Shown piece by piece: positions 45,388 through 53,417 of a DNA stretch of 64,000 bases. The position numbers and the translations under genes were made by a program. Within the stretch, counting starts at the first letter, position 1. Every line of letters starts with the position of its first letter. The DNA lies in NCBI GenBank assembly GCA_031260665.1, contig JAISLD010000046.1:1-64000 (forward strand). The letters are read 5' to 3'. The stretch comes from Oscillospiraceae bacterium (GTDB lineage: Bacteria; Bacillota; Clostridia; Oscillospirales; Ruminococcaceae). The notes under the pieces were generated by a model, which did no database searches, had not been told where the DNA came from, and saw nothing but the letters and a program-made list of their open reading frames with translations.

Positions 45388-45822
45388 ATGGCAACCACAA
45401 CCTATATGCCTAAAGCGGGCGATATCGTGCGCAAGTGGTATTTGATTGATGCAACCGGGATACCTCTCGGTCGTGTGGCGGTTCAAGCGGCGATACTGCT
45501 TCGCGGCAAACACAAGCCGACGTTTGCCCCTCACGCCGACTGCGGCGACCATGTCATCATCATCAACTGCGAAAAGGCAGTCCTCACAGGCGACAAGCTG
45601 AACAAGAAAGTTCATCGTTGGCACACGGGCTGGATTGGACACCTCAAAGAAATCAAGTATGACAAGCTGATGAAAGAACGCCCCGATTACGCAATGGAGC
45701 TTGCGGTCGGTGGTATGCTCCCCGATACGGTTATCGGACGCAAAGCGGCGACGCGGCTTCGCCTTTACAAGGGCGCGGAACACCAAAATCAGGCGCAGAA
45801 GCCCGAAGTTTTCACATTTTAA
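45388..45822 (+). CDS. rplM: Ribosomal protein L13
   Basis: A 144-residue large-subunit protein. RKWYLIDATGIPLGRVAVQAA, LRGKHKPTFAPHADCGDHVIIINCEKAVLTG and the C-terminal MLPDTVIGRKAATRLRLYKGAEHQNQAQKP are conserved. It precedes rpsI by 18 bases, the universal arrangement. AAGGAGAAAGCACA precedes the ATG. Confidence 0.98.
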   Translation: MATTTYMPKAGDIVRKWYLIDATGIPLGRVAVQAAILLRGKHKPTFAPHADCGDHVIIINCEKAVLTGDKLNKKVHRWHTGWIGHLKEIKYDKLMKERPDYAMELAVGGMLPDTVIGRKAATRLRLYKGAEHQNQAQKPEVFTF

Positions 45823-45840
45823 GAAAGGGTAAACAAAGCT

Positions 45841-46251
45841 ATGGCAGTAAATTATGAATCCAAAGTGGCATACTACTACGGTACAGGCAGACGTAAAGAG
45901 TCGACCGCGAGAGTGCGCGTTTACCCGGGAAGCGGCGAGATAACCATAAACGACAGAAGCATTGACGATTATTTCGGGCTTGATACCCTGAAGCTGATTG
46001 TTCGTCAGCCGCTTGCTCTTACCGGCACAATCGAGAAGTTCAACATAACGGCAAACGTGTCCGGTGGCGGCGTAACAGGTCAAGCAGGCGCAATCCGCCA
46101 CGGAATCGCGCGCGCTTTGCTTCAGTACAGTGAGGAGCTTCGCCCCGCGCTGAAGAAAGCGGGACTTCTGACCCGTGACCCGAGAATGAAAGAGCGCAAG
46201 AAATACGGACTCAAAGCAGCAAGACGCGCGCCTCAGTTCTCAAAAAGATAA
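45841..46251 (+). CDS. rpsI: Ribosomal protein S9
   Basis: A 136-residue small-subunit protein. [21 protein letters not shown] at the N-terminus and the basic C-terminal tail ([26 protein letters not shown]), whose last arginine contacts P-site tRNA, are both typical. Second gene of the rplM-rpsI operon, followed by a terminator. Confidence 0.98.
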   Translation: MAVNYESKVAYYYGTGRRKESTARVRVYPGSGEITINDRSIDDYFGLDTLKLIVRQPLALTGTIEKFNITANVSGGGVTGQAGAIRHGIARALLQYSEELRPALKKAGLLTRDPRMKERKKYGLKAARRAPQFSKR

Positions 46252-46287
46252 GCAAAAACAAAAAACAAGATTATCTTCTCACAAACT

Positions 46288-46317
46288 ACGCCCCCGCTTG
46301 GTCGGGGGTGTTCTTTT
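46288..46317 (+). terminator. Terminator of rplM-rpsI
   Basis: ACGCCCCCG / CGGGGGTGT stem followed by TCTTTTG. Confidence 0.85.
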
Positions 46318-46382
46318 GCGTTAAAACTTCGCGTATATATAGACAAGCCCGCCCCTTATGGGGCGACGCGGATACTCTTTTA

Positions 46383-46416
46383 TTGTTCTCTCCCCTTTTT
46401 GGGGAGAGAACAATAA
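46383..46416. terminator. Long perfect hairpin, possible second terminator
   Basis: TTGTTCTCTCCCC / GGGGAGAGAACAA. The same GTTCTCTCCCC arms occur in hairpins near 7276, 49381 and 57580 (and partly 55743), so it may itself be a mobile or repeated module. Confidence 0.6.
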
Positions 46417-46449
46417 ATATAATAGACCTTTGGGAGAGGGGTGGCAACT

Positions 46450-46770
46450 GTGGAGCAAAGCAAAACGATAATTGCCGAGTTGGTTCCGCGTGAATGTGAA
46501 GCAAAGTCGGACTTGCCGACCGAGCAAGAACAACCGCGTGAACTTATCCCGTATGACAATGAAGCCGAAGATATTACTCACCGTATAACAGTGACCGACT
46601 TAGACTTACTCGGTACCACGAAGCAGAAAACTTTTCTGTTCAAAGCGGTGGTGGTGCAAGCCGCGATGTGCGTTGTGCTGGTCGGGCTGTCTTATGCGGT
46701 CGGTCGGTTCAATCCGCCGCTTTGGGAGTCGGTCGTCGCTTACATCAAGACATCGGTGACGTCGGTTTGA
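46450..46770 (+). CDS. Small single-pass membrane protein before the SpoIVFB-like protease
   Basis: A 106-residue protein with a charged, acidic N-terminal region, a single transmembrane segment (about residues 62-83) and a short outside tail (GRFNPPLWESVVAYIKTSVTSV). GTG at 46450 is preferred: GAGAGGGG precedes it at good spacing; GTG at 46441 overlaps that site. Its stop overlaps the start of the M50 protease (TTGA). In other spore formers the SpoIVFB protease is preceded by its membrane partner SpoIVFA, which has an M23 domain; here only a membrane stub is present, so a SpoIVFA-like partner lacking the peptidase domain is a reasonable guess. Confidence 0.65.
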   Translation: MEQSKTIIAELVPRECEAKSDLPTEQEQPRELIPYDNEAEDITHRITVTDLDLLGTTKQKTFLFKAVVVQAAMCVVLVGLSYAVGRFNPPLWESVVAYIKTSVTSV

Positions 46771-47369
46771 TTCAGCTGACGTTTGAGGGAGGAACCCGCC
46801 TGCGGTTTGACTTCACGTTCTTCGCTCTCGGCGCGGTGCTTCTTTGTGTTGACAGAAGCGGCTATGCGTTGCTTGGGCTTGCCGCTTGTCTGCTTCACGA
46901 AGGTGGTCATATATTCGTGATGTGGAAAAGAGGTGATTCACCGCGAACAGTCACGTTTAGGGGCGGCGGCATCGCTGTGTCTGACAGAAACGGCGGGATT
47001 CTGCCGCCTGCTTCGGTGCTTGTTGCGGGCAGTGCCGCCAACTTTCTCGCGTTCTCGCTGACCGCTTTATTTGCGGACGGGCTGTCGGTTTATGTTGGGT
47101 TGTTCGCGGTTATGAATCTCGTGATTGGCGTGTTCAACCTGTTGCCTGTCGGCACGCTTGACGGCAAGTTCCTGCTGCAAATCGCTCTGCTTCGCGTGCT
47201 TCCGTGTGACAAAGCCGATAGAATCCTCGCTGTAACGGAAGCGGTAACCGCCGCGGCTTTGGTGGTGTTTGCGGCGTGGTGCTTCTCGAATGTCGGGTTC
47301 AATTGGTCGGTGTTGGCCGTTGGACTCTACCTGCTCATCTGCTGGTGTCCGAGCCGGACCGGCAAATAA
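46767..47369 (+). CDS. Site-2 protease, SpoIVFB-like
   Basis: A 200-residue polytopic metalloprotease (M50). The zinc motif is HEGGH at residues 44-48 within a hydrophobic segment, and the second motif NLLPVGTLDGK supplies the third ligand Asp. Small size and lack of CBS or PDZ domains match SpoIVFB, which cleaves pro-sigma-K in the mother cell, although a different S2P role is possible and no sigK is in the window. TTG at 46767 overlaps the upstream stop. The last residues (CPSRTGK) lie in a family C-like repeat (GCCGGACCGGCAAATAA), so the C-terminus is repeat-derived. Confidence 0.8.
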   Translation: MIQLTFEGGTRLRFDFTFFALGAVLLCVDRSGYALLGLAACLLHEGGHIFVMWKRGDSPRTVTFRGGGIAVSDRNGGILPPASVLVAGSAANFLAFSLTALFADGLSVYVGLFAVMNLVIGVFNLLPVGTLDGKFLLQIALLRVLPCDKADRILAVTEAVTAAALVVFAAWCFSNVGFNWSVLAVGLYLLICWCPSRTGK

Positions 47370-47456
47370 GTTAACGGACCGCCGCACCCGCAGGCGCGGG
47401 GTTGTTAAATATAAACAAGTTATAAGTTAAGCTCTATTGCCCGTACCGGCAGGGGC

Positions 47457-47485
47457 TTGACAAGCAGGTATGTTTTATGTATAAT
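47457..47485 (+). promoter_or_regulatory. Sigma-A promoter of rny
   Basis: TTGACA (47457-47462), 17-bp spacer, TATAAT (47480-47485). The -35 abuts a family C fragment. The leader to the rny ATG is about 200 nt. Confidence 0.85.
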
Positions 47486-47491
47486 GTTTCT

Positions 47492-47690
47492 AACCGAATT
47501 ATATTTCGTGATTATATACTTAGGGCAAAGACGGCTTAAATCACACTAAACGATTGTTTGCTTACGAACTTGTGTCGGGTACAGATATGCCCCGACGTTC
47601 TTGAGATAGATTGGCGGGCGGAAGCTTCCGTATGCCGCTCTGTGTTTTTGCGTTTTCTTTGCCTTTGGGGAATCCCCCAAGGAGGAAACA
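47492..47690 (+). other. Long rny leader
   Basis: About 200 nt of untranslated RNA ending in AAGGAGGAAACA. It contains short hairpins (GGAAGCTTCC; TTGGGGAATCCCCCAA) but no recognised riboswitch and no T run. Whether it regulates rny is not known. Confidence 0.4.
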
Positions 47691-49352
47691 ATGCCCACAA
47701 CCCCTTTGTTTGTTGCGGTCATTATCGGGGTCGTCGCTATTGCGGCGGGACTGCTAATCGGCAACTTCGTGTTTCGGAAGAAAGGTTTTGCTGAGGGTGA
47801 ACAGCACCGCAAAGAATTTGCCGAGGCGCACATAAAGTCGGCGGAAATCGAAGCCGAACGGATAGTGGCGGAAGCCAAGGAGAAAATCAAAGAAGGTGAA
47901 ACAAAAGTCGCGGAAGCGAGAGAAAAAGCCAAGGCACTCGAGAAAGCCGCCCTCGTGGAGGCGAAAGACGAGATATTCAAGTTGCGCGCCGACACCGACC
48001 GCGAGATAGCGAAGCAACGCCAAGAAGTCGACCGCGACCTCAAAGAGCGACGCGCCGAACTGAACAAAAGCGAACGCAGACTTCAGCAAAAGGAAGAAAA
48101 CCTCGACCGTAAGACAGACAAGTTTGAGAAAATGGAGGAGCAGATAGTAGCGAAGAACCAGACTGCTCAAACAAAGTTAGACGAAGCGGAAAGACTGCGA
48201 CAGAGCCAAATGGACGTGCTTGAGAGAATCTCGGGGTTCACACAAGAGCAAGCGAAAGAACAGCTGCTTCAGCAACTCGACACGACGCTTGAACACGAGA
48301 AAGCACTGAAAATCTCCTCCTTTGAAACCCGACTGAAAGACGAATGTGACGACCGGGCGCGTTGGCAGATTGCCCTTGCCGTGTCGCGTTTGTCAAGCGA
48401 AACTGTGTCAGAACTCGCGGTGTCGGTCATCGCGATACCGAGCGATGAGCTGAAAGGCAGAATCATCGGGCGTGAGGGTCGCAATATCCGCACACTTGAG
48501 CAGCTGACGGGCGTTGACCTCATCATCGACGACACACCCGAAGCGATAACAATCTCGTCACACGACCGCGTACGCCGCGAGGTGGCGCGTATCGCGCTTG
48601 AAACGCTTATTCAAGACGGGCGTATCCACCCCGCAAAGATAGAAGAAAGCGTGGAACGGGCGCAACGCGAGGTTATGCGCCGTATCAAGCAAATGGGCGA
48701 AAACGCCGTGCTTGACACAAACGTCGGCGGCATAAACAGCGAACTGCTGATTCTGCTTGGTCGGCTTCACTATCGCACGTCGTACAGCCAAAACGTGTTG
48801 CAACATTCAATCGAAGTCGCTCACTTATCGGGAATAATGGCGGCGGAACTCGGCGTTGACCCCGTGGTAGCAAGGCGAGCGGGATTGCTGCACGACATAG
48901 GCAAGGCGTTCTCGCAGGAGATTGAAGGCTCGCACGTGCAACTCGGCGTTGAGGTCTGTAAGAAATTCAAAGAAAGCACCGAGGTTATCCACGCGATTGA
49001 AGCGCACCACGGCGACGTGGAAGTCAAGACAGTCACGGCGGCGATTGTGCAAGCGGCTGACGCAATCAGCGCGGCACGACCGGGCGCAAGAAACGAGAAC
49101 TACGAGAGCTACATCAAGCGACTGCAAAAACTTGAGGAAATCTGCACGTCTTATGACGGCGTTGACAAGTCCTACGCGATACAGGCGGGGCGTGAAGTGC
49201 GCATTATGATAAAGCCCGACCAAATCAGCGACGACGCAATGGTTATCCTCGCGCGCGATATCGCGAACAAAATCGAAATCGAAATGGAATATCCCGGTCA
49301 GATAAAGGTTCACCTTATTCGCGAGTCGCGTGTCACCGATTACGCACGTTAA
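47691..49352 (+). CDS. rny: Ribonuclease Y
   Basis: A 553-residue membrane-anchored endoribonuclease that starts mRNA decay. Order: an N-terminal transmembrane segment (residues ~5-26), a long coiled coil (~35-240, rich in Lys/Glu/Arg/Ala), a KH domain (GRIIGREGRNIRTLEQLTGVDLIIDDTPE) and an HD domain with LLHDIGKAFSQEIEGSHVQLG and IEAHHGDVE. It is longer than the ~520-residue Bacillus protein, mostly in the coiled coil. A YlbF-like protein (regulator of RNase Y in Bacillus) is at 27.8 kb. AAGGAGGAAACA precedes the ATG. Confidence 0.96.
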   Translation: MPTTPLFVAVIIGVVAIAAGLLIGNFVFRKKGFAEGEQHRKEFAEAHIKSAEIEAERIVAEAKEKIKEGETKVAEAREKAKALEKAALVEAKDEIFKLRADTDREIAKQRQEVDRDLKERRAELNKSERRLQQKEENLDRKTDKFEKMEEQIVAKNQTAQTKLDEAERLRQSQMDVLERISGFTQEQAKEQLLQQLDTTLEHEKALKISSFETRLKDECDDRARWQIALAVSRLSSETVSELAVSVIAIPSDELKGRIIGREGRNIRTLEQLTGVDLIIDDTPEAITISSHDRVRREVARIALETLIQDGRIHPAKIEESVERAQREVMRRIKQMGENAVLDTNVGGINSELLILLGRLHYRTSYSQNVLQHSIEVAHLSGIMAAELGVDPVVARRAGLLHDIGKAFSQEIEGSHVQLGVEVCKKFKESTEVIHAIEAHHGDVEVKTVTAAIVQAADAISAARPGARNENYESYIKRLQKLEEICTSYDGVDKSYAIQAGREVRIMIKPDQISDDAMVILARDIANKIEIEMEYPGQIKVHLIRESRVTDYAR

Positions 49353-49380
49353 ATTGTAACGACAGCTGATTATATCCAAC

Positions 49381-49424
49381 AGTGTTCTCTCCCCGCCCAA
49401 TGTGGGGAGAGAACACTGTTTTTA
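49381..49424 (+). terminator. Terminator after rny
   Basis: AGTGTTCTCTCCCC / GGGGAGAGAACACT with a TGTTTTTA tail. Confidence 0.85.
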
Positions 49425-49429
49425 CTTCT

Positions 49430-49500
49430 ATGCCGAAGGTCAAGGGCGAGTTCCCGCAGGAGCGGAATCTCCGCGAAGAGAATTGTTTAAGTTGTTGACA
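49430..49500 (-). repeat. Dispersed repeat, family B, inverted short form
   Basis: ATGCCGAAGGTCAAGGGCGA, GCAGGAGCGGAATCTCCGCG and TTGTTTAAGTTGTTGACA. Confidence 0.75.
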
Positions 49501-49503
49501 TTG

Positions 49504-49625
49504 ATATAGTAGGTTAAATTAAAAACGCTTTAGCGTTTTTGCAGTCGCTTTTAGCGACTGCCGCGCCGCCGCTTCGCGGCGAAAACTCAAAACACTTTAG
49601 TGTTTTGAGTTTAACCGGCTATATC
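49504..49625 (-). repeat. Dispersed repeat, family A, inverted long form
   Basis: TATAGTAGGTTAAATTAAAA to GTTTTGAGTTTAACCGGCTATA with all five hairpins in the reverse order of the 15361 copy. It directly abuts the family B copy. Confidence 0.9.
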
Positions 49626-49653
49626 AGCCCCACAAAAAGATGGGGCTTTTTGT
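49626..49653 (+). terminator. Terminator-like hairpin before the aryl-acid operon
   Basis: AGCCCCA / TGGGGCT stem followed by TTTTTG. Confidence 0.65.
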
Positions 49654-49674
49654 GAAAAAGTTTTCACAAAGTAC

Positions 49675-49703
49675 TTGACAAACTGTTTTTTATGTGATAT
49701 AAT
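49675..49703 (+). promoter_or_regulatory. Sigma-A promoter of the aryl-acid operon
   Basis: TTGACA (49675-49680), 17-bp spacer, TATAAT (49698-49703). Confidence 0.9.
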
Positions 49704-49706
49704 AGC

Positions 49707-49734
49707 CTCACTTTAGCGGATTAAAGCGTTAAAG
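49707..49734 (+). promoter_or_regulatory. Motif shared with the symporter gene
   Basis: CTCACTTTAGCGGATTAAAG followed by CGTTAAAG just after the -10 closely matches 55823-55849 upstream of the SSS symporter. A shared operator is possible. Confidence 0.45.
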
Positions 49735-49761
49735 CAAGAGAACATAAAGAAAGACACCACT

Positions 49762-51066
49762 ATGATACTTTCAAAAGAAGAAACGTTTTCTCTTTCCGAA
49801 ATGGAAGCGCTGCAAAGCGAGCGACTTCACTCGTCAATCAAGCGTGTGTACGAGAACGTGCCGTCTTATCGCGAGAAAATGAACGCCGCACACCTGACCC
49901 CCGACGACGTCAAGTCGGTCGCTGATATCAGCAAGCTGCCGTTCACCACGAAAGACGATTTGCGGGTGAACTATCCATACGGGTTGTTTGCCGTCGATAA
50001 GTCGAAGTTGCAGCGAATCCACGCGTCAAGCGGCACAACGGGCAAGCCGACCGTCGTTGGTTACACCAAGCACGACCTTGAGGTCTGGACCGAATGTGTG
50101 GCGCGGATTGCCGCAATGGGTGGCGCAACCGGCGACGATATCTGCCAGATTGCGTTTGGTTACGGAATGTTTACGGGTGCTTTGGGGCTTCACTACGGAC
50201 TTGAGCGGCTTGGCGCGGCGATTGTGCCGTCGTCGTCGGGCAACACCGAGAAGCAGCTGATGTATCTCAAAGACTTCGGCGTCACGCTTCTCGTCGCCAC
50301 GCCCTCCTATGGGCTTCGTATCGCGGAAGTCGCGATGCAAAACGGATTCAACCCAAAGACAGACTTCACGGTGCGTACGGGCTTGTTCGGCAGTGAGCCG
50401 ATGACCGAGGCAATGCGCGCTGAACTGAAGAAGATGTGGGGCGACAACTTCAGGTTGACACAGAACTACGGAATGAGCGAGTTAATGGGACCCGGCGTGT
50501 CAGGTGAGTGCGAGCATTTCTGCGGAATGCACATCAACACCGACCACTTTATCCCCGAGATTATCGACCCGAACAAAGGCGAGCCGCTCCCCGCGGGTGA
50601 ACATGGCGAGCTTGTCATCACCTGCATAACAAAAGAAGCGTTGCCGCTTATCAGATACCGCACGCGTGACTTGACGCGGCTCTTCACCGACAAGTGCGCT
50701 TGCGGCAGAACGACCGTTCGAATGGACTGCGTGACAGGACGAAGCGACGATATGCTGAAGATTCGCGGCGTCAACGTGTTCCCGGGGCAGATTGAAGAAG
50801 TGCTTCTCGGTATTGACGAGTGTGGTCCTCACTATGAACTTGTTCTGACGCGGCGCAACCACACCGACTATATGGAAGTGAAAGTTGAACTGCTCCCCGA
50901 ACTGCTCACCGATGTTTTCCCCGACCTTGAACATCTTGGGCTGAAAGTCCGCACCAAACTGAAAACCGTTCTCGGCATAGACACCAAGGTGACGCTTGCC
51001 TCACCGAACACACTGCAAAGGTTTGAGGGCAAAGCAAAAAGAGTAACCGACTTGAGGAATGTATAA
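49762..51066 (+). CDS. paaK: Phenylacetate-CoA ligase (first copy)
   Basis: A 434-residue AMP-forming ligase that makes aryl-acetyl-CoA from the free acid, ATP and CoA. The P-loop is IHASSGTTGKPTVVGYTK, followed by GYGMFTGALGLHYG, GLFGSEPMTEAMRAEL, YGMSELMGPGVSGEC and TGRSDDMLKIRGVNVFPGQIEE, all PaaK signatures. Aryl substrates such as phenylacetate or indoleacetate are expected. First gene of an operon with iorAB and a second PaaK; in anaerobes these ligases run toward ATP formation from the CoA esters made by IorAB. It overlaps the iorA region by a few bases. Confidence 0.93.
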   Translation: MILSKEETFSLSEMEALQSERLHSSIKRVYENVPSYREKMNAAHLTPDDVKSVADISKLPFTTKDDLRVNYPYGLFAVDKSKLQRIHASSGTTGKPTVVGYTKHDLEVWTECVARIAAMGGATGDDICQIAFGYGMFTGALGLHYGLERLGAAIVPSSSGNTEKQLMYLKDFGVTLLVATPSYGLRIAEVAMQNGFNPKTDFTVRTGLFGSEPMTEAMRAELKKMWGDNFRLTQNYGMSELMGPGVSGECEHFCGMHINTDHFIPEIIDPNKGEPLPAGEHGELVITCITKEALPLIRYRTRDLTRLFTDKCACGRTTVRMDCVTGRSDDMLKIRGVNVFPGQIEEVLLGIDECGPHYELVLTRRNHTDYMEVKVELLPELLTDVFPDLEHLGLKVRTKLKTVLGIDTKVTLASPNTLQRFEGKAKRVTDLRNV

Positions 51067-51070
51067 CAAT

Positions 51071-52840
51071 ATGAATGACAAAGTCTTAATGTTAGGTAAC
51101 GAAGCGATAGCAAGGGGCGCGTACGAAGCCTGTTGCACCGTGTCGTCCGCCTATCCCGGCACACCAAGCACAGAGATAAGCGAAAACATAGTTAAATACA
51201 AAGAGATTTACGCGGAATGGGCGCCAAACGAGAAAGTCGCGGCGGAAGTGGCAATCGGCGCGTCGATATCGGGGGCGAGGGCGCTGCTGTCGATGAAGCA
51301 CGTTGGTGTGAACGTAGCGGCTGACCCGCTGTTCACGGCGGCTTACACGGGAGTGAACGGCGGCTTGGTGTTAGTCGCGGCTGACGACCCGGGAATGTAT
51401 TCTTCTCAAAACGAACAGGACAGCCGAATGGTGGCGCGTTCAGCCAATATCCCTGTGCTTGAGCCGTCTGATTCGGGTGAAGCGAAAGAATTTACGAAGT
51501 TTGCGTTCAAGTTAAGCGAGGAGTACGACACGCCTGTTATGGTGAGGACGACGACGCGGCTTGCTCACTCGCAGAGCCTTGTCGTGTTGAATGAGCGCGA
51601 GGATATCAAAACAAAAGAATATATCAAAAACCCAAGCAAGTATGTGATGATGCCGGGTGCGGCGAAGCTGCGCCACCCGATTGTCGAAAAGCGTATGCTT
51701 TCATTGTCGGCAGTCGGCGGTGAACTTGCCGTCAACCGTGTGGACAACGCGGACAGCGAGGACAAGAGCATAGGTTTTGTCACAAGCGGGATACCATATC
51801 AGTATGTGAAAGAGGTGTTCCCACACGCACCCGTGCTGAAACTCGGGCTGGTTCATCCGCTTCCTGTCGAGTACATCAGGGATTTTGCGAAAACAGTGGG
51901 CAAACTATATGTAATCGAAGAACTTGAGCCGCTGATTGAAGAACAGCTGAAAGCAAGCGGTATCGACTGCATAGGCAAAGAGATACTGACGATACAGGGA
52001 GAATACAGCGCGGCAATGCTGAAAACCGCGATTCTCGGTGAAGCGAAGCCCGCGAAGCCGCTGTCCGACAGCATACCGGCAAGACCGCCGCTTCTTTGCC
52101 CCGGTTGCCCGCACAGAAGCGTGTTCTCGGTGCTGAACAAGCTGAAGAAACACGCGGCAGGCGACATTGGTTGCTATACACTCGGCGCGGTGCCGCCGCT
52201 TGCTGTCATCGACACGACAATCTGTATGGGTTCAAGCATATCAACGCTTCACGGAATGGAGAAAGCACGCGGTCGCGAGTATATCAAAGACTGGGTTGCG
52301 GTTATCGGCGACAGCACGTTTCTTCACACAGGGATAAACTCGCTGCTTGGTTCGGTCTACAACAAATCAAACGGCACGGTGATTATTCTCGACAACAGAA
52401 CCACGGGAATGACAGGTCACCAAGACCACGCCGCCACAGGCAAGAATCTTGCGGGCGAGGAGTCGCCAAGCGTCAACCTCACGGCAATCTGCACGGCACT
52501 TGGGGCGACGACGGTGACTGAAGTCAACTCGTTTGACCTTGAAACACTTGAACAAATCATCAAACGAGAATGTGCCGGCGACGGCGTGAGCGTCGTCATA
52601 GCGAAAGCGCCTTGCGTGCTTCTGAAAGGGAATGTTTATCCCGACATCGTCATTCCCGTGAAAGCCAAGTGCGTCAAATGCGGCGCCTGCCTAAGACCCG
52701 GTTGCCCCGCCCTCACCAAGAACGCGGAGGGACTGATTGAAATAGACAGAGAGGGCTGCAACGGCTGTCAGCTCTGCAAGAAACTCTGCAAGTTTGACGC
52801 GCTTGAGGTTCAGCCACGAACATCAAAGGTGGGTGAATGA
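51071..52840 (+). CDS. iorA: Indolepyruvate ferredoxin oxidoreductase, alpha subunit
   Basis: About 589 residues; thiamine-dependent enzyme oxidising aryl pyruvates (indolepyruvate, phenylpyruvate, hydroxyphenylpyruvate) to aryl-acetyl-CoA with ferredoxin. The N-terminal pyrimidine domain starts LGNEAIARGAYEACCTVSSAYPGTPSTEIS, the TPP domain has CPGCPHRSVFS and GDSTFLHTGINSL with LDNRTTGMTGHQDH, and the C-terminus carries ferredoxin cysteines (CVKCGACLRPGCP, CNGCQLCKKLC). The ATG at 51071 fits homologue starts; one at 51059 is also possible. It overlaps iorB by four bases. Confidence 0.95.
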   Translation: MNDKVLMLGNEAIARGAYEACCTVSSAYPGTPSTEISENIVKYKEIYAEWAPNEKVAAEVAIGASISGARALLSMKHVGVNVAADPLFTAAYTGVNGGLVLVAADDPGMYSSQNEQDSRMVARSANIPVLEPSDSGEAKEFTKFAFKLSEEYDTPVMVRTTTRLAHSQSLVVLNEREDIKTKEYIKNPSKYVMMPGAAKLRHPIVEKRMLSLSAVGGELAVNRVDNADSEDKSIGFVTSGIPYQYVKEVFPHAPVLKLGLVHPLPVEYIRDFAKTVGKLYVIEELEPLIEEQLKASGIDCIGKEILTIQGEYSAAMLKTAILGEAKPAKPLSDSIPARPPLLCPGCPHRSVFSVLNKLKKHAAGDIGCYTLGAVPPLAVIDTTICMGSSISTLHGMEKARGREYIKDWVAVIGDSTFLHTGINSLLGSVYNKSNGTVIILDNRTTGMTGHQDHAATGKNLAGEESPSVNLTAICTALGATTVTEVNSFDLETLEQIIKRECAGDGVSVVIAKAPCVLLKGNVYPDIVIPVKAKCVKCGACLRPGCPALTKNAEGLIEIDREGCNGCQLCKKLCKFDALEVQPRTSKVGE

Positions 52841-53415
52841 ATATGAAAACAGACATAATGATAGTCGGTGTGGGGGGGCAAGGCACGCTGCTCACTTCGC
52901 GTATTCTCGGCAAACTTGCGCTTAAAGCGGGGCTTGACGTCAAGCTCTCGGAAGTGCATGGTATGGCGCAACGAGGTGGCAGCGTCGTCACGTTTGTGCG
53001 GTTTGGCGAAAGTGTAGGCGAGCCTATCGTCGAGGAAAGCGGCGCGGATATTCTGATTGCTTTTGAGAAGCTGGAAGCTCTGCGATACGCTCACTTCTTA
53101 AAGCCGGGCGGCACCGCGGTCGTCAACAACACCGAAATTCCGCCGATAACCGTGGTGACAGGCGCGGACGTTTATCCAAGCGATATAATCGAGAGAATCA
53201 CGGCAAAGTATAAAACCGAACTCGTGAACGCGACAGAGAAAGCGAAAGCAATCGGTTCACCAAAGTCATTCAATGTGTTGGTGCTTGGCGCGGCGGCAAA
53301 GCACACGCCTTTCGCAAAGGAACTCTGGCTTGAAGTGATAAAAGAAACTGTGCCGCCGAAAACAATTGAAGTGAACACAAAGGCGTTTCTTATCGGTTAT
53401 GGAGAAGGAGAGTAG
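52837..53415 (+). CDS. iorB: Indolepyruvate ferredoxin oxidoreductase, beta subunit
   Basis: A 192-residue subunit of the pyruvate/ketoisovalerate oxidoreductase gamma-like family. VGVGGQGTLLTSRILGKLAL and SEVHGMAQRGGSVVTFVRFGE are diagnostic. It forms the heterotetramer with IorA. Start overlaps the iorA stop (ATGA); the next gene begins two bases after its stop. Confidence 0.95.
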   Translation: MNMKTDIMIVGVGGQGTLLTSRILGKLALKAGLDVKLSEVHGMAQRGGSVVTFVRFGESVGEPIVEESGADILIAFEKLEALRYAHFLKPGGTAVVNNTEIPPITVVTGADVYPSDIIERITAKYKTELVNATEKAKAIGSPKSFNVLVLGAAAKHTPFAKELWLEVIKETVPPKTIEVNTKAFLIGYGEGE

Positions 53416-53417
53416 GC

